Shown: positions 22,041 through 34,775, counted from the stretch's first letter. The stretch is DNA of 64,000 nt from Phanerochaete sordida (GCA_019973155.2 BPQB01000001.1:1984001-2048000); one strand, 5' to 3'. Numbers and translations are program-made. Notes: generated by a model not told the origin, from the letters alone.

Positions 22041-23443
22041 ATGGCCGTCGCAGTCGCTCCCTCCATGGCCGTCCACCGCTTCCACCCCTACCACCCCGCC
22101 CCAGACGCACACCACCACCCGCACCACCACCAGCCCAACGCACACGCCGGCCCCTCCACCATGCCCGCCGCCGCCCACTCCTACGCCCACCGCAGGGCAC
22201 ATGTCCCGCACGCTTACAGCAACCGCGGTCCGTTCGAGGTGCCACCCAGCCCGCCCTTCTTCGGTGAGTTCTCGCCTCTATTGCCCGCCCTAGAATTCCG
22301 CGTCTCACGCTCTGCTCCCGCCTTCCCAGATTACGTCGTCGACCGCCTGGTGGATACCGTAACTGCCTCACTGGAACCCGCCTGGCGGCCCGATCAGAGC
22401 CTAACCTCGAAACAGCAGCTTCGCTGGTGGGTGGAGACTCTGATAGCAAAGTCTCGCTGTCGCACGGCAACTGTGCTCGTCGCGCTCGCATACCTGGACA
22501 AGGCCCGGCCGAACCTGCGCGTGTCTTCCGGATTCCTCGCCTGTGAGAGGGCTCTCATTGGGGCGTTCATCCTTGCGAACAAGGTACGTAGTCTGTACGT
22601 GTCTCATTAAAGTGTGGATCATTGACCCCGTTGCCCCTGTAGTACACCAATGATGAAGTCTTCAGCACAAGGGCGTGGGCACATGCGAGCTCCACGCTCT
22701 TTACCGTCAAGGAGATCGTACGTGCAGAACGGGAACTCCTGCAGGTCCTGCGCTTCGATTTGTCCATCCCTGGCGCGGCTCTCATGGCCCACTACAAAAT
22801 GGTCGTCGCCCGGTGCAGGCAACACGCCTTGGCCATCAGCAGCGCGGCTTACAGCCCGCAGATACCTGCGTCATTGCAGGGTCCACACATTGCCTCGTCG
22901 TCCCGCTACACCCGATACCCATCTAATCCCGTAATATCGATGCACCGGAGTCAGAGGGCTTCGCCTGCCTCTACCTCTTCCTCCGGGTCGATCTCGCCAG
23001 TCGAGTCGCCCGAGCCACAGACGCCCCCCGCATACCCCTACAGCGTGCCCGCGCACGCGCCATCCGATACCCAACGGACATCCATTCCGACATCCGCGTT
23101 TACGATGCCCTACGTGCTCGCAAATGACTTGCACGACCTCGCAGGCAAGCTGCCGCCGAGCATGCCCGCGTTCGAGGACCCAAAGGCGTTCCTGCCCGTG
23201 GATGGGAAGGACTTCGGTGCAATCCCCCCGACGCAGCCGTCTCTGCTTGCGGAGCTGTACGGAGATCTGGACCCGCAGTCCGCCCTCCATTCACATCCCG
23301 CCGAGATCGCCCCACCTTTCGTGCCCAGCGTTTTCCCGGGCGTCCTGCCGCAGCAGTGGCCAGATCACCCGACGCGCGCTGTGGTCGGTGCCGGGGGATG
23401 GATGGAAATCCCAAGAGCACCGGAAGTGCCGTTCGCGTTCTAG
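22041..23443 (+). CDS. Cyclin of the PCL/Pho85 class
   Basis: Exons 22041..22263, 22330..22583 and 22643..23443; 425 residues. A His/Pro-rich N-terminus leads into a cyclin box (about residues 76-230): DYVVDRLVDTVTASL, LRWWVETLIAKSRCRTATVL, ACERALIGAFILANKYTND and VKEIVRAERELLQVLRFDL. The C-terminal half is Ser/Pro-rich and ends PFAF. Likely a regulatory subunit of a Pho85-type CDK; the exact subgroup is unclear. Intron 1 (22264..22329) is 66 nt and free of stops in frame, so an unspliced form is possible, but GTGAGT and CCCAG borders are strong. The sequence TATAA touches the first ATG, so the real start may be Met9 at 22065. Confidence 0.8.
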
Positions 23444-24027
23444 GTTCACTTCCTCTCTTCTTCCGACTACGCAAGCTATCCTATGTTCATCATGCATCGA
23501 ACTCTCTTGCCACTGCACCAGTATTCTGCCGTTCATTCATCGCTGTATCATATAATTGCACAGGTCCTGCATGTTGTCTTAGCAATTCGTTGTTCTCTGT
23601 CCGTCACAGCCCTAGTAGTACCGCACTCTCATTATTCCGTCTCATTTCTCGCACGTAATCCTGCATCGCACCGCAATCTTCTGTCGCCATCCGTATAGCA
23701 CATGCCCAATGCACTAGACTCATCTTGGATCCACCAATTTTCCTGTCCGATTCGTGCGTGCTTGGCGGTGCCGGCGAGGGGCGTGCGTCCGTTAGTCTCG
23801 CAGGTTTGTGCCTGACGTCAGGGGCGGGCGCCCCGCCGGATTGCCTGGTATGGGCATCCGCCGCGCGTGTGAGGGTCATCGGACCGGTGGGGATCAGGTG
23901 GAGTGCTCGCCAGGATGGATCTACACGCGCCAGGGCATAGCGTCCAGGCCTCCACGAAATTTCTCCTGCTATCTCTTACACTCTCATCTCGCTCCAGGGG
24001 CACCCAAACACGACAGCAGCGACAGCC
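23444..24027. other. Intergenic region (cyclin 3' UTR and kinase promoter)
   Basis: 584 bp between two plus-strand genes. AT-rich and pyrimidine-rich at the left, GC-rich nearer the kinase start. No gene or RNA recognised. Confidence 0.45.
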
Positions 24028-26261
24028 ATGCCAAGCGACGCGTACTACATCGGCATTGACGTGGGCACCGGCTCCGCGCGCGCGGCCCTGGTCAAGCACG
24101 ACGGCACGCTCGTCGCATCGTCCACGCAGGACACCAAGACCTGGCGCGACCCGAACGACCACCGCATCTTCGAGCAGTCCACGACGGACATCTGGAACGC
24201 GATCAGCAAGACGGTCAGGGCTGTCCTTGCGGAAGCCAAGGTCTCGCCGCACGACGTAAAGGGGCTCGGCTTCGATGCGACGTGTTCCCTCGCCGTGGCA
24301 GACTTTGACGGCAATCCGGTCACCGTCACCAAGGGCGGCGAGATCGGACAGGTCGGCGAACGCAACATCATCCTCTGGGCCGACCACCGCGCGGAGGAGG
24401 AGGCCGACCTCATCAACGGCACCGGTAACACCGTCCTTGATTATGTAGGCGGTGTCATGAGCGTGAGTGTTCGCCGTTCCGCTCGCACGCAGATGTGATA
24501 CTCACGCGATGACAGCTGGAAATGGAGATCCCGAAGACCCTGTGGTTGAAACACCACATGAAGCCAGAGCTGTTCGCGCGGTGCCAGTTCTTCGACTTGC
24601 CTGACTTCCTGACGTACCGCGCCACGGGTCACGCTCTCCGGTCCACCTGCTCGCTCACATGCAAGTGCTCGTACGTACCCAACTCCGGCTGGCAGCCCGA
24701 GTTCTTCAAGAAGATCGGCCTGGAGGAGTTCGTGCAGAACGACTACAAGCAGCTCGGCGGCGCGAACGGCCAGGTCGCGACCGCGGGTATGCCAGTAGGA
24801 AAGGGCCTCTCCAAGCAAGCCGCGGAGGAACTCGGTCTGCTCGAAGGTACCCCCGTGGGCAGTGCGGTCATCGACGCGTAAGTACGCTCCGTGACGCGTG
24901 GGCAAGGGCGAGGACTGACCCTGCGCAGTTATGCAGGATGGCTCGGAACGGTCGCCGCGCGTTACAAGGAAGGCGACAAGCTTTCTACGGTGCCAGGCCT
25001 CGATGAATCGAGACATCGCCTCGCGGCTTGTGCGGGCACAAGCACCTGTCACATCGTCCAGGTAAGGCTAGCCTTCATGCCTGCAGATCCTCACTTTCTA
25101 AGCTTCGCTTTAGAGCCCCCAGGGTGTCTTCGTGAATGGCGTATGGGGTCCCTACAAGGTGCGCTCATCTGCCGCCGCTCGGTCTGGCCCACGCTAACGC
25201 AGAGTTTAGGATCCCGTCTTCCCTGGATGGTGGATGAATGAAGGTGGCCAGTCGTCTACCGGCCAGGTCAGCCGCTTCGTTATTGCGGCACATCGTCATA
25301 CTGAATACATGGATTCGTAGTTGATTGACTTCATGATCAAGACGCACCCCGCATACAACCAGCTCAAGGAACTTGCGGAGCAGCGCAACACTAACATACA
25401 TAACGGTACGTCATGTCTGTCTTGTGACACACACCCTTCCGTCTGACCCTCCCAACCTAGTTCTCCATGACGAGCTTGAGAAGCTTCGCAAGGAGGCGCA
25501 GGTCGAGAGCTTCACTGAGCTCACCAAAGACATGCACATGTACCCTGATCTCCATGGTGCGCATCTGCCTGCACCTGCTTCACGGAAAACAGTTTTAGTG
25601 GGATCTTCTGAATCACTCGTGCAGGTAACCGATCACCCATCGCCGACCCTCGCATGCGGGGCTCGATCGTCGGGCTCGCCCTGGTGCGCACCCCGTCTCA
25701 CGTCGCTTGGGCGGCACGCTAACACGGCCTGCGCGCCCGCCAGGACGACGGCCTCGGGGACCTCGCCCGCAAATTCAACATCACGATGGAGGCGATCGCG
25801 CTGCAGACGCGGCACATCGTCGACGAGATGAACGCGAAGGGGCACGCGATCAACGCGATCTACATGAGCGGCGGCCAGGCGAAGAACGCCGCGCTCATGC
25901 AGCTCTTCGCCGACACCTGCGGCATGCCCGTCGTGCTCCCGCAGAGCAGCGGCGCCGCGGTCGTACTCGGCGCGGCCATGCTTGGGCGGTTCGCCGCGGA
26001 ACTCCAGCCCGGCAGCACGGACGAGAAGGCGGACTGCGAGGCGCGGTGGAAGATCATGGTGCGTATTCGGGCAGAGGGTTCACCCGAACACAGGACTCAC
26101 TTCGCGCGTGCCAGGTTGACATGACGCCGCCTGGCACACTTGTTGCACCTGCGGCGGGCGCAAGGGAGAAGAAATTGCTCCAGGCCAAGTATAAGATCTT
26201 CCGCGAGAGCATCGACATCCAAAAGCGTTGGCGCAAGGAGATGGAGGAAGCTACCAAGTAG
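24028..26261 (+). CDS. FGGY-family carbohydrate kinase (ribulokinase-like)
   Basis: Ten exons: 24028..24462, 24516..24877, 24929..25061, 25114..25158, 25210..25266, 25321..25405, 25461..25556, 25625..25683, 25744..26058 and 26115..26261; 577 residues. The N-terminal FGGY half shows YIGIDVGTGSARAALV (ATP phosphate loop), DATCSLAV, LWADHRAEEEA and CKCSYVPNSGW; the C-terminal half shows GWWMNEGGQSSTGQL, RGSIVGLALDDGLGDLARKF and IYMSGGQAKNAALMQLFAD (adenosine-binding region). This matches the eukaryotic FGGY protein (yeast YDR109C, human FGGY), described as a D-ribulokinase that acts in metabolite repair. Substrate specificity here is inferred from family only. The protein lies in the cytosol, with no targeting signal visible. 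Confidence 0.9.
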
Positions 26262-26510
26262 ACCCAGACAATTAACAAGAACCATATAGACTGTACAACT
26301 AGGGAAGGATGCCTCAAAAATAGATTTTCACCCCGAAGTGTCTTGCGCACAATAATCACGCAGCAGCCAACATAGCGATCCCGAAGATCAGACATGGTGT
26401 CATGAGGCATATGCAACCCGCATACAAGGCTTTTATGGTAGGAAGTACAAGGGGGGCGAAAGCGGCATGAAGAGGAGCAAGGATAAGACGAGGGAGTGCT
26501 AAGGGGTCGC
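26262..26510. other. Convergent 3' intergenic region
   Basis: 249 bp between the stops of the FGGY kinase (plus) and RPL2 (minus). AT-rich start, no ORF of note; it holds both 3' UTRs. Confidence 0.5.
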
Positions 26511-27518
26511 TTATACCTCCTTGACCTTGACGGTACCGCGGAGCAGACCAGTCTGGGGACAGGCACATGATTAGCTCGCAAAACATGGATGTATACGGAA
26601 GAAATTGACTTACGCGGCGGGCAGCAATAAGACCGACTTTCTGACCGGGGACGGCCTGGCGGGAGATAGTGGACGCCTTTCCGATGTGCTGGTGGTTACC
26701 ACCACCGTGAGGGTGATCCACGGGGTTCATAGCAACACCACGAGTGCGGGGCCAGCTGAGGAAAAGTTAGTACTCATATACACATCGAAAATGATGGGAA
26801 GTCCGTACTTGTAGCGCTTGGCCTTGTACTTGTGGAACGCACGGCCAGCCTTGAGCAAAGGCTTGTCGATACGGCCACCACCAGCGACGATGCCGACGGT
26901 CGCACGGCACGAGCCAGAGACGGTCTTCTTGGCACCAGAGGGGAGACGGATGCGGGTCTTGTTGTCATCCGGAGAGTGGCCAATCACGGTGGCGTAGTTG
27001 CCTGATGTCCGGGCGAGAGCACCGCGGTCACCGACCTTCTCCTCAACGTTGCAGACAATGGTACCCTCAGGGCACTGGCCAACGGGAAGGACGTTGCCGA
27101 CGGCAAGGGTCGCCTTCTTGCCGGCGTAGACGAAAGCACCGGTGTGGAGGCCCTCGGTGGCAATGAAGGTCTCCTTGCGGAGCTTGTAGCGGTAGGGGTC
27201 GCGGAAGACGACGCGGGCGAGAGGAGCACCACTAGAAACCGCAAAAAACGCGAATTCAGCTTCTTTGGATTCTCAGGTCCCAGAGGCGATTGGGACGCAC
27301 CGGCCAGCATCGTGGATGATCTCCTTCACAATACCCCGGACGTAACCGTTGCGCTCCGCGAAGTCGAGGGCACGGAACTGGGCAGGCGCCTTGTTGTGGT
27401 GGGTGTGCGACTTGAACTAGAGCAGGGGATCCGGGATCGGTCGACTGGGGGTAACACAAGTGAAGTTGCGACGTACGATGGCATGGGAGCGCCTCTGTGC
27501 CCGAATAACCCTACCCAT
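26511..27518 (-). CDS. RPL2: 60S ribosomal protein L2 (uL2)
   Basis: Five exons on the minus strand: 27518..27477, 27416..27301, 27231..26809, 26755..26614 and 26552..26511; 254 residues, the same length as yeast Rpl2. It starts [10 protein letters not shown] and carries the universal L2 features: [55 protein letters not shown] and the peptidyl-transferase-proximal [16 protein letters not shown] loop, ending RGTVKVKEV. It is a core protein of the large ribosomal subunit needed for peptidyl transferase activity. Intron 3 (26756..26808) contains a perfect TACTAAC branch site, and the other introns have standard borders. It converges with the FGGY kinase gene. Confidence 0.97.
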
Positions 27519-29537
27519 CGTTTATCTAGGAGGAAAGGGTCAGCTAGCAGTCCAAGGTCGGGGGTCTGAGGTAAAGCGAAGGAGTCGCATCCGGTCGCCG
27601 TCCGAACCATCCAGCCCACTTCTCCATCAAATCCGACCGCATTTTCTTCCCAGAACAGCCCAACGACGTCCCAGAGCGATTCCTGTCATAAAACAGCAGC
27701 ATAACGGCCTGGAATACTCACAATCTTGCTGGTTAGACGTTGGCGTGGACTTCCGGACGCTGCAGTCTCTCCCAATGCGGGTCGCCACGTGGGCGCTTCG
27801 GCAAACGCCGATGTAATCACACCTCTTCCCAAAAAGGAGACCATCTAACTTCTCCTCTTCCTGTTTCCCTTGACTTTATCTCGACCAGCAGAAGGTCGAC
27901 CATAAGGCGAGCTTCATACGCCTAGCCTTCATGCCTTGATAACACTTCACTCTGAATTTGGTGGCGGTATGTCTACATTCTCTCGCACGCAGGTCACAGT
28001 TGAATGCTGACCCGTTCATTGACCTTCAGTTTTTTTCTTTACGAACCGTCCGTGCGCGCCGAATTTACTATTTACGCCTTTTGTGCACGGCATACATGAG
28101 GCATACGGCTGCACGCCTCCTCCATCCAACCATCGGCGCACGGAGCCTAGTTCCAGCGCTGGCGCTCGGTGCTTCGTGAACATGCCTGGCACCTGTACCA
28201 GTCACAGTCATCTTGACTGCGATGATATAGCCAAGAGTTGCTATGTCCGCGTTAGGGGAAAGGGCTAGCGCGGTGTACCCCTTCTCGCCGCTTGTGTCCT
28301 AGGCCGTGCTGCGCATTCGTCTCGCGCTGCGCGCCATCCATGCAAAGCTGAATGACTTGGTCGCAGCCCTGGTTTGCTCTTGATGGTCGTGAGTCACTGG
28401 TTACATCATTTGCTTGGGGCAGCTGTGCGACGAGTCACCGTCGCGAGTTGCTCGGTCATGCCGATACCCACATATCCAGCGTGGTATCTTCGTGCCTCTC
28501 TGCGCTGGAAGCCCGCGTGAGCACATGGGCAAGGCGGCGCTTGGGAAACGCGCTCGAGCTCATTTGCGACACCCTGCATCTCGTGTCCGCTGTCTCGCCA
28601 GAGACAAGGACCTGCAGCTTTCCTAGGACTGTCTCTTCATCGCCATGTCAAGATGGTGCCTGGATTTTGTCCACGCGCGGGCGGCGTCGCTATCGTTTCC
28701 AGCAAGAATAAAGCGACCGCCTGGGCCTGAAGCTCCCAGCCGCCTTTTTCTGCGACCTGCGGCGGCCTGGCTCAGGGAAAGAGTTCCGCAGACTCGGCCT
28801 GCGAGGGACTCATGATGCCCCCAGCGTAATCAGATGGTGCAATGGTGGATGACACGACCGAGCCTGACCGAGCGGCCTCGCCCGCGACACTTGGTGTTCA
28901 TGCCGATTCCGCAAAGAGACAGAGTGGGGAATCTGGGGTGTCGGATGATACGTATCTGCCACGCTGCGAAACTCTGAATCGACTGTTCTGGCGATTTGTC
29001 CACGATCTATATAAATCGGAAGGCGTACCTCGAAGCTTCCCCTCCGCTGCCGGGGAGCTGGCGTGTCTGTTGTCAGATCAGTCCGCGTTCCGTGCGTTCC
29101 TGTCCGCTCCCTGACCGCCCCCGCCACGAGCAGCCCGCTGCTGCCGCCGTCGCCGGGCATGGCAGCCTGGGCGAGCATGGCGAGAGCGCCAACGGGCGCA
29201 GTGAGATTGGACGCTGGGCGGGCGGGTCGGCCATATTCGGAGATGGGGTCACACGGCTGGAGACCGCCTTGACTCTGCCCACCAGAGCCGCAATCAGAGC
29301 CGTAGTAGCAGCACTCGCGGCCCATCCCAGCCACGAAGACCCCGTCCGTGTGGCGCACCCTACGCTCGCCGTCGTCTCGCCTTCCTGCACTGCGCTCGTC
29401 CGCCCCCTCCGATAAGGCGTTACATCGGTGCTCACTCCGGGTCTCCTGGCCCGTCTGGCCTCTGCAAGCCATCTTTTCTCATCCAGCCAGTCCCTGCGCG
29501 CAACGTCTCTATCTCCGGCTGTGCGGGAACTGCTATT
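27519..29537. other. 2-kb gene-poor region between RPL2 and the SSXT gene
   Basis: Both neighbours are transcribed away from this stretch, so it contains two promoters. A 220-codon minus-strand ORF (28810..29472) exists but shows no motif, no introns and Arg/Gly/Thr-rich composition typical of chance frames in GC-rich DNA. I recognise no RNA gene or repeat. Confidence 0.45.
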
Positions 29538-32501
29538 ATGCTCCATCTCGATCAGAATCACAGCACCCTCTCCTCCCCCCATGCGAAGCCAAATCTGATC
29601 CTCCCCAGTACGGCTCGTCCTGATCAGCACCCCCTCCGTTCTTGGCCTGGTCACGATGAAAAGCCTATTGTCCAGGAACAGCAGGACCCCGCCGTGGGTG
29701 AACACGCTGCCATACCTCCCATAAAGCCTGACGTGCCCGGCACAAACACCGAGACACCTCCCGAACCTGCCGCCGCCACGGGGTCAACCGCCCCAGGAAA
29801 TGCCGAAGATCCCAAGGTGGAGGACCAGTCACCCCATAGCCCTGCTGATGCAACGTCCCCCGCCATCGAGAGCACGTCGTCGCTAACGCCGCCGCCATCC
29901 ACGACATCACCCGCTTTCTCATCAGTTGACCTACCAGACGGCGAGACAACAGAGCAGCAGAAGGTGGAGGGATCAGAGGTGGAGGACAAGTCGAAAGCGG
30001 AGGCCTCCGCCGAGGCTGCAGAGAAGCCGTCACGAGCATCGACGCCCCTCAGCGAGCTTTCGTCCGCTCCCGAAGGAGACGAACCATCAGCGGGCGACAA
30101 AAAGGAGAGTGAGGAGAAGAAGGCTGGCGCTGATGCAGGAGGTTCGTCCACTACAGATGCGGCTGCAAGAGCAAAGGACGCGGCCAACGATGCAAGCAAT
30201 GGCGATATCAAGCTCAGCGCGGCCCCAGTGGACTTCAACGTGGCCAGCGCGCATATGGGTCAAGTTTCGGTATCTAGGGCCCAAAGTATTGCAAGTGAGC
30301 ATGTCGCATACACCTGTATGGACGTACCTAACAATCGCGCTTTAGCCCCAGAGCCTGCTGCTAACATGGCAATGACCTCTTCAATGCCACGGAAGACCGA
30401 CCCAAAAGTCGACGTCATGATAGAGCTCAACGCTGAGCTTCTGAGGTGAGCATCTTGAGCTCGCGGATGGATGTGGACTGACCTTGGATGTGCAGGGTGT
30501 GCATGGAGCTTCAAGCGCGAGGTATCCCTCTAGCTGACCTCAGGGCTCAACAGTATGTTGCCAACATCTCCCCGACGGCTATCTCTTACCCGTTGCATAG
30601 ATACGCCTCGAGGTTGCAATCCAATCTGACTTGGATGGCTGCAGCTGCGGACGAGCATCGGAAATTCGTAAGTCGCTGCAGGTTCCCCCAACCCTGGTGT
30701 GCTCACCAAAACGATAAAGAGCGTACATTCGATGCCATTACCTCCCTTACAAGCACCGCAACCTCTGGACTTCCCGTCATCGTCAGTCGAGCGGATACAA
30801 CAGATCTATGCTGAGCTACCGGCGATGTTCTCCAGAGATGGGATGCGGAGAGTATCTGGAACCGGTTCAGGGATAATACAGCCGCCTGGCCTCTCCAACG
30901 GCAACTTGAAGAGAGAACGCTCCGATGATGCTTCAGCTGAACATGTCGGTACACACAAGAGGCGCGATACCGGCGAATCGAAGGCATCGACACCGGTCCC
31001 CGTGTCACAAATGGGAAGCGCGTCATCTCCCCTTCAGCTTCAGTCCACGGGTTCGCCCGCAGGCCAACCGGGGACGCCAACACATCCTATGGGCGCACCT
31101 GGGATGATGGGCTCTTCAAGTAGCAGCCCGTCAATGCCCCCACCGTCCGTACCGCCTGGAGTTGCGCCCAACATGAACGAGGCACAGATTGCAGCTGCAC
31201 GCGCTAGGCAGATGCAGATGCGCCAAGCTGCTATGCAGCAGGGCTTAGGCGACGCCGGTCGCCAAATGTCGGCAGGATCACAGGGCGGTATGGGCATGCC
31301 GAACATGGCCGGCGCGTCGTCGATACCTCCTCAACAGCTTGCTGCGCTGCAGCAGATGGGTCCTGGCGCCGTGCAGTGCTTCCAGATCTTGCAGAATCCG
31401 CAGCATCCGCTTGTTCAGTACATGATTCAGAATGTACCGGGCTTCCAGTCTGCCCCACCCGTACAGCAAATACAACAGATGCAGAGGGTTCAGGTGCGTC
31501 CAGAGATGCCCGTGTCGCTATGTATTCAAATCTGACCAACCCTTCTTCAGGCTATGATGCAAGCGAAGAGCCAACAGCAGCGGGCGGCCAACGCGCAAGC
31601 GGGATTCCCTCAGGGCCCCGGGGGTATGGGCGTTCCTAATGGTAGCCCGACACGGATGTCGCCTTCCGGGCAGCAGACGCCTATGCAGCAGCAGGGAGGC
31701 TTCCAATTCCCCGGAGGTGGCGGTCAACAGAATGCTATGAGTCTTACGCCAGCCCAGCAGGCCAACTTGGCCAACATGAACCCTCAACAACGGCAGCTGT
31801 TCCTCATGCAACATCAACAACAACAACAAATAATGCGCGGCGGTAACAACCCGAACAGCGCCATGATGAACCAGCAAATGTTCAATGCCGCGCAGCAGCA
31901 GCGGATGGCAGGGGCGTCACCACACATCGGCTCACCAATGCTCGGCGGTCCCGGAGACGGCAGCAACTTCCCTGCAGCGCTCCGCTCGAACCCAGGCGTG
32001 CCCGGCATCGCTCGAAGCGCGCGGACACCGTCCGACCACGCCTCGTCCCCGATGACACCGCAGATATCGCAGGGCCGCGGCGGCCAGATGGACGACTTCC
32101 AGCGCGCGATGATGGCCCAGCGTAACCTCCAGGGCGGTGGCATGAACCAGCTCGCCGGCGGCAACATGAACGCTTCCTGGCCTCAGTCGCAGGGGATGGT
32201 GGGCCAGGGTATGTCCGGCGCGATGTCGCCACCCGGCAGCGCTGGCTTTGTTGGCATGCCTGGCGGCGGCAGTCCGTCCATCGGCGGACAGCAGCAATGG
32301 AGCCCGAATAACGCTAGCGGGCAATTCCCATTCAACGCTCGCTCGCCGTCGGCGGGCCCTCAGGGCGACATCTCGATCTCGGAGTCGCGACAAACTTCCG
32401 CCACGCCCGCGCCGATGGCGGGCATGGCACAAAATAGCCCTATGCCCGGGGGCGACCAAGGTGGTCTGAATGACTTCGACATTTTCGATTGGACACAGTA
32501 G
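29538..32501 (+). CDS. SSXT (SS18)-domain protein, probable SWI/SNF-type chromatin remodelling subunit
   Basis: Six exons: 29538..30294, 30346..30445, 30496..30552, 30601..30667, 30720..31493 and 31551..32501; 901 residues. The only folded part I can see is the SSXT helical core at about residues 270-330: DVMIELNAELLRVCMELQ, then ADLRAQQYASRLQSNLTWMA and AAADEHRK. This resembles the N-terminal domain of human SS18 and related SWI/SNF partners. The N-terminal 250 residues are acidic and Ser/Pro/Glu-rich. The rest is rich in Gln, Met, Gly and Pro, with polyQ runs near 31800, and ends NDFDIFDWTQ, an acidic-aromatic motif like an activation or interaction peptide. It is presumably nuclear. The start ATG at 29538 is the first in a long open frame, but an upstream exon cannot be excluded. 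Confidence 0.8.
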
Positions 32502-32987
32502 CCGTTTCTTCTCACCTCACCGTGTAACATCCTTCACCTTACTGGAATTGCCCGATGCTCCCTCCTCCTTCCATGCGATAGTCTCCATGTTGTGCCATTA
32601 TTCCCTCCTGTCATCAGCTACCTCCACCTGTGCTTTAGTACGTTATATGGTGTCCGACTCGTCCAGTTTCATTTTGCATGGACGTCCCACGAGCATCAGT
32701 TCTTCTTTTCCAGACAGTCGTCCTACGCTTCGCTTTTCCCGTGCATACTTCATCGTGTTGTAGACACATTGGTTACATAAATGGTATACAAGTGTACAAT
32801 TGTGTGGATGGACTCCCTTGCAAGCATTTCGATTTCGAGGCAGCAGGCTGTGTGCTCGAATTCGCACGTGGCGTTTAATTACCGCATGACCGCATGTCGT
32901 TCTTCCAGTCACGTCCACTCGTAGTTACGATGAGCTCTCCCACCTCACTCAGCTACCTATCACACACCGCTCCGTACTCCAAACAAC
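32502..32987. other. Intergenic region
   Basis: 486 bp between two plus-strand genes, AT-rich relative to the flanks. It should hold the 3' UTR of the SSXT gene and the promoter of the SH3 gene. No gene recognised. Confidence 0.45.
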
Positions 32988-34182
32988 ATGGTGTTCGCAG
33001 ATCTCGACTCGTCAGAAAAGGATGCGTTCTTTGCACTCTTGGATGAGTACGTTCCAGCATGACATCAATCCCAGAGACCGCTGCTGATACGCGACGATCC
33101 CGGCTTGCACAGGTACTTCGCGTCTCGCCCAGATGTATTCGGAGCTCTAGCAGGCGAGGACGTTGCCTCAAGCAGCCAGGCTCAGCCACCGCCGGTCAAC
33201 CCCCTGCACAACGCTGCTGGGCGCGCCGCTGCGTCTGCCATACACAATGCATTCACCGCCCACTCGAAACCGTCCCCCGAGCCTACGTTCACGGAGCCCT
33301 CATGGAGACGTACCAGCAATACCAGCTCACCGGTGCGCACACATTTTCTTCATCCTGCCGGTCGATTGTGACATGCTTTTAGGAGGTGTCGTCTGCGACC
33401 GTCTCCAACGCTGCAGGGAGGGTAGCCGCGGCAGCGGCAATGTTCGGCTCCCCTGCGTCCCCTGCCGCCCCTCCTCGACCTCCACCTCGCAGAGTGTCGT
33501 CATCGGCTTCGCCGCCAGAGCAATATGAAACCCCACCAGCGAGACCTCCGCCGGTCGCACCCCGGCCCCCAGCTTCGGCGGCGTCCCTGGTCCAGCAGAA
33601 GGCGCGCGAGCATTGTCCTCACAGTGACATATCGACTCTGATCCTGTTCTACAGAAATTCGGCGACGTCGACTTGACCTCCGGGAAGAACATGTACCTGT
33701 CCATCCGCCACGGCACGGCGAACAAGACCGCGACGCCGCCGCCAGTCGCCGCGCCAGTGCCCGCCGCGCTGCCGCATATCAAGAACAGCTTCGCACCGCC
33801 GCCGAGGCGTGTGCCATCTGCTGTGTCGTCCCCGAAAAGCGAATCCAAGGCGTCTCCTCCGCCCCCGCCGCCACCGCCGAGGCCACAGCCAGAGCCTGAG
33901 GGCGAGTGGGCAGAGGCTATGTATGAGTACACGAGCGATGTTCGTTTCTCAGACCACTCCTCCTTCCTGTCGTTCTCATCACGATGTTCACACAGGACCC
34001 AGGTGATCTGCCTTTGGAGGAAGGCCAGCGGGTGCTCATCATCGAGAGAACCTCTGACGACTGGTTTGTATTTGCGATTCATGTTTGGTTACGAGATCTA
34101 ACGTGTTTTGTTCTTCAGGTGGACTGGAGAGTATGAAGGCAGGAGAGGACTGGTTCCTGCGTCCTATGTCAAAGTTTTGTGA
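32988..34182 (+). CDS. SH3-domain adaptor protein, LSB/PIN3-like
   Basis: Six exons: 32988..33046, 33113..33332, 33383..33601, 33655..33939, 33996..34063 and 34119..34182; 304 residues. The N-terminus (MVFADLDSSEKDAFFALLDEYFASRP) is helical and conserved-looking. The middle is Pro-rich with many PPxPPR-type motifs and a block FGDVDLTSGKNMYLSIRHG. The C-terminal SH3 domain is complete: AEAMYEYTSDDPGDL, LEEGQRVLIIERTSDDWWTGEYEGRRGLVPASYVKVL. Such proteins link actin-patch and endocytic machinery (Las17/WASP partners); that role is inferred. Exon 3 can be joined to exon 4 in frame only with a GC donor (GCGCGC at 33602), which makes that junction the weakest. Confidence 0.82.
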
Positions 34183-34775
34183 ATTGATTTGGACCATGTA
34201 TTCACTGGATGGGATTGATAGGATATCAGGATGTCCGCTATGCCTCTGGCGTAGATACTGCAGGGCGTGCTGCACAGTCGTACGACGTGTCCGCGGAGAC
34301 GAGGATGCCGAATCCCGGCAGAGGCTGCCGGGGAAGCACGCCAGGAAAGGAAGAGGATCGTCAGCCTCAGCCTCTCCCGGTCGTCCGCAGGCTGACCGTC
34401 GCAGAAATAGCTGGGCGTGCAGCGGGAACACTCTTTCTCAGCTCCTGCTACCAGCTTGCTGCTCTGCTCTCCTGCTCTGTTCAGAACTAATCTCCTCCGA
34501 GTCCTGGACGACTCGCTCTGCTAGTACACGCTACATTCACATACCTAATCCGTCATACTTCGTGGCACACGATCGGCAGCGCCGGTGAAGAGGTCCTCCC
34601 CGTTCGTATAAAATCAGCTCGACGCTGGTTCACTTCCTTCAACCCCCCTCCACCTCTCCCCCGTCCTCACCGTTCTCTATTCCGCGTCTCAAGTCCCTCG
34701 AAGGGCATCCCACGACTAAAATCACCCACTCTCTCTCAAGCAGAACCCATCCCGATTCACGTCGCATTTTCCAAC
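34183..34775. other. Intergenic region with cyclin promoter
   Basis: 593 bp between the SH3 gene and the third cyclin gene. The right half contains a TATA box (34607-34614) followed by a C/T-rich stretch to about 34740, the usual layout of strong fungal promoters. No gene recognised in the left half. Confidence 0.5.
34607..34614 (+). promoter_or_regulatory. TATA box of the PCL1/2-like cyclin gene
   Basis: TATAAAAT lies 162 bp upstream of the cyclin ATG at 34776 and is followed by a pyrimidine-rich tract, where fungal transcription usually starts. Found by eye; no experimental support. Confidence 0.5.

Noticed and set aside
28810..29472. 220-codon minus-strand ORF in the gap upstream of the SSXT gene
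   Set aside because: No motif, no introns in an intron-dense genome, low-complexity composition and overlap with the likely promoter of the SSXT gene.
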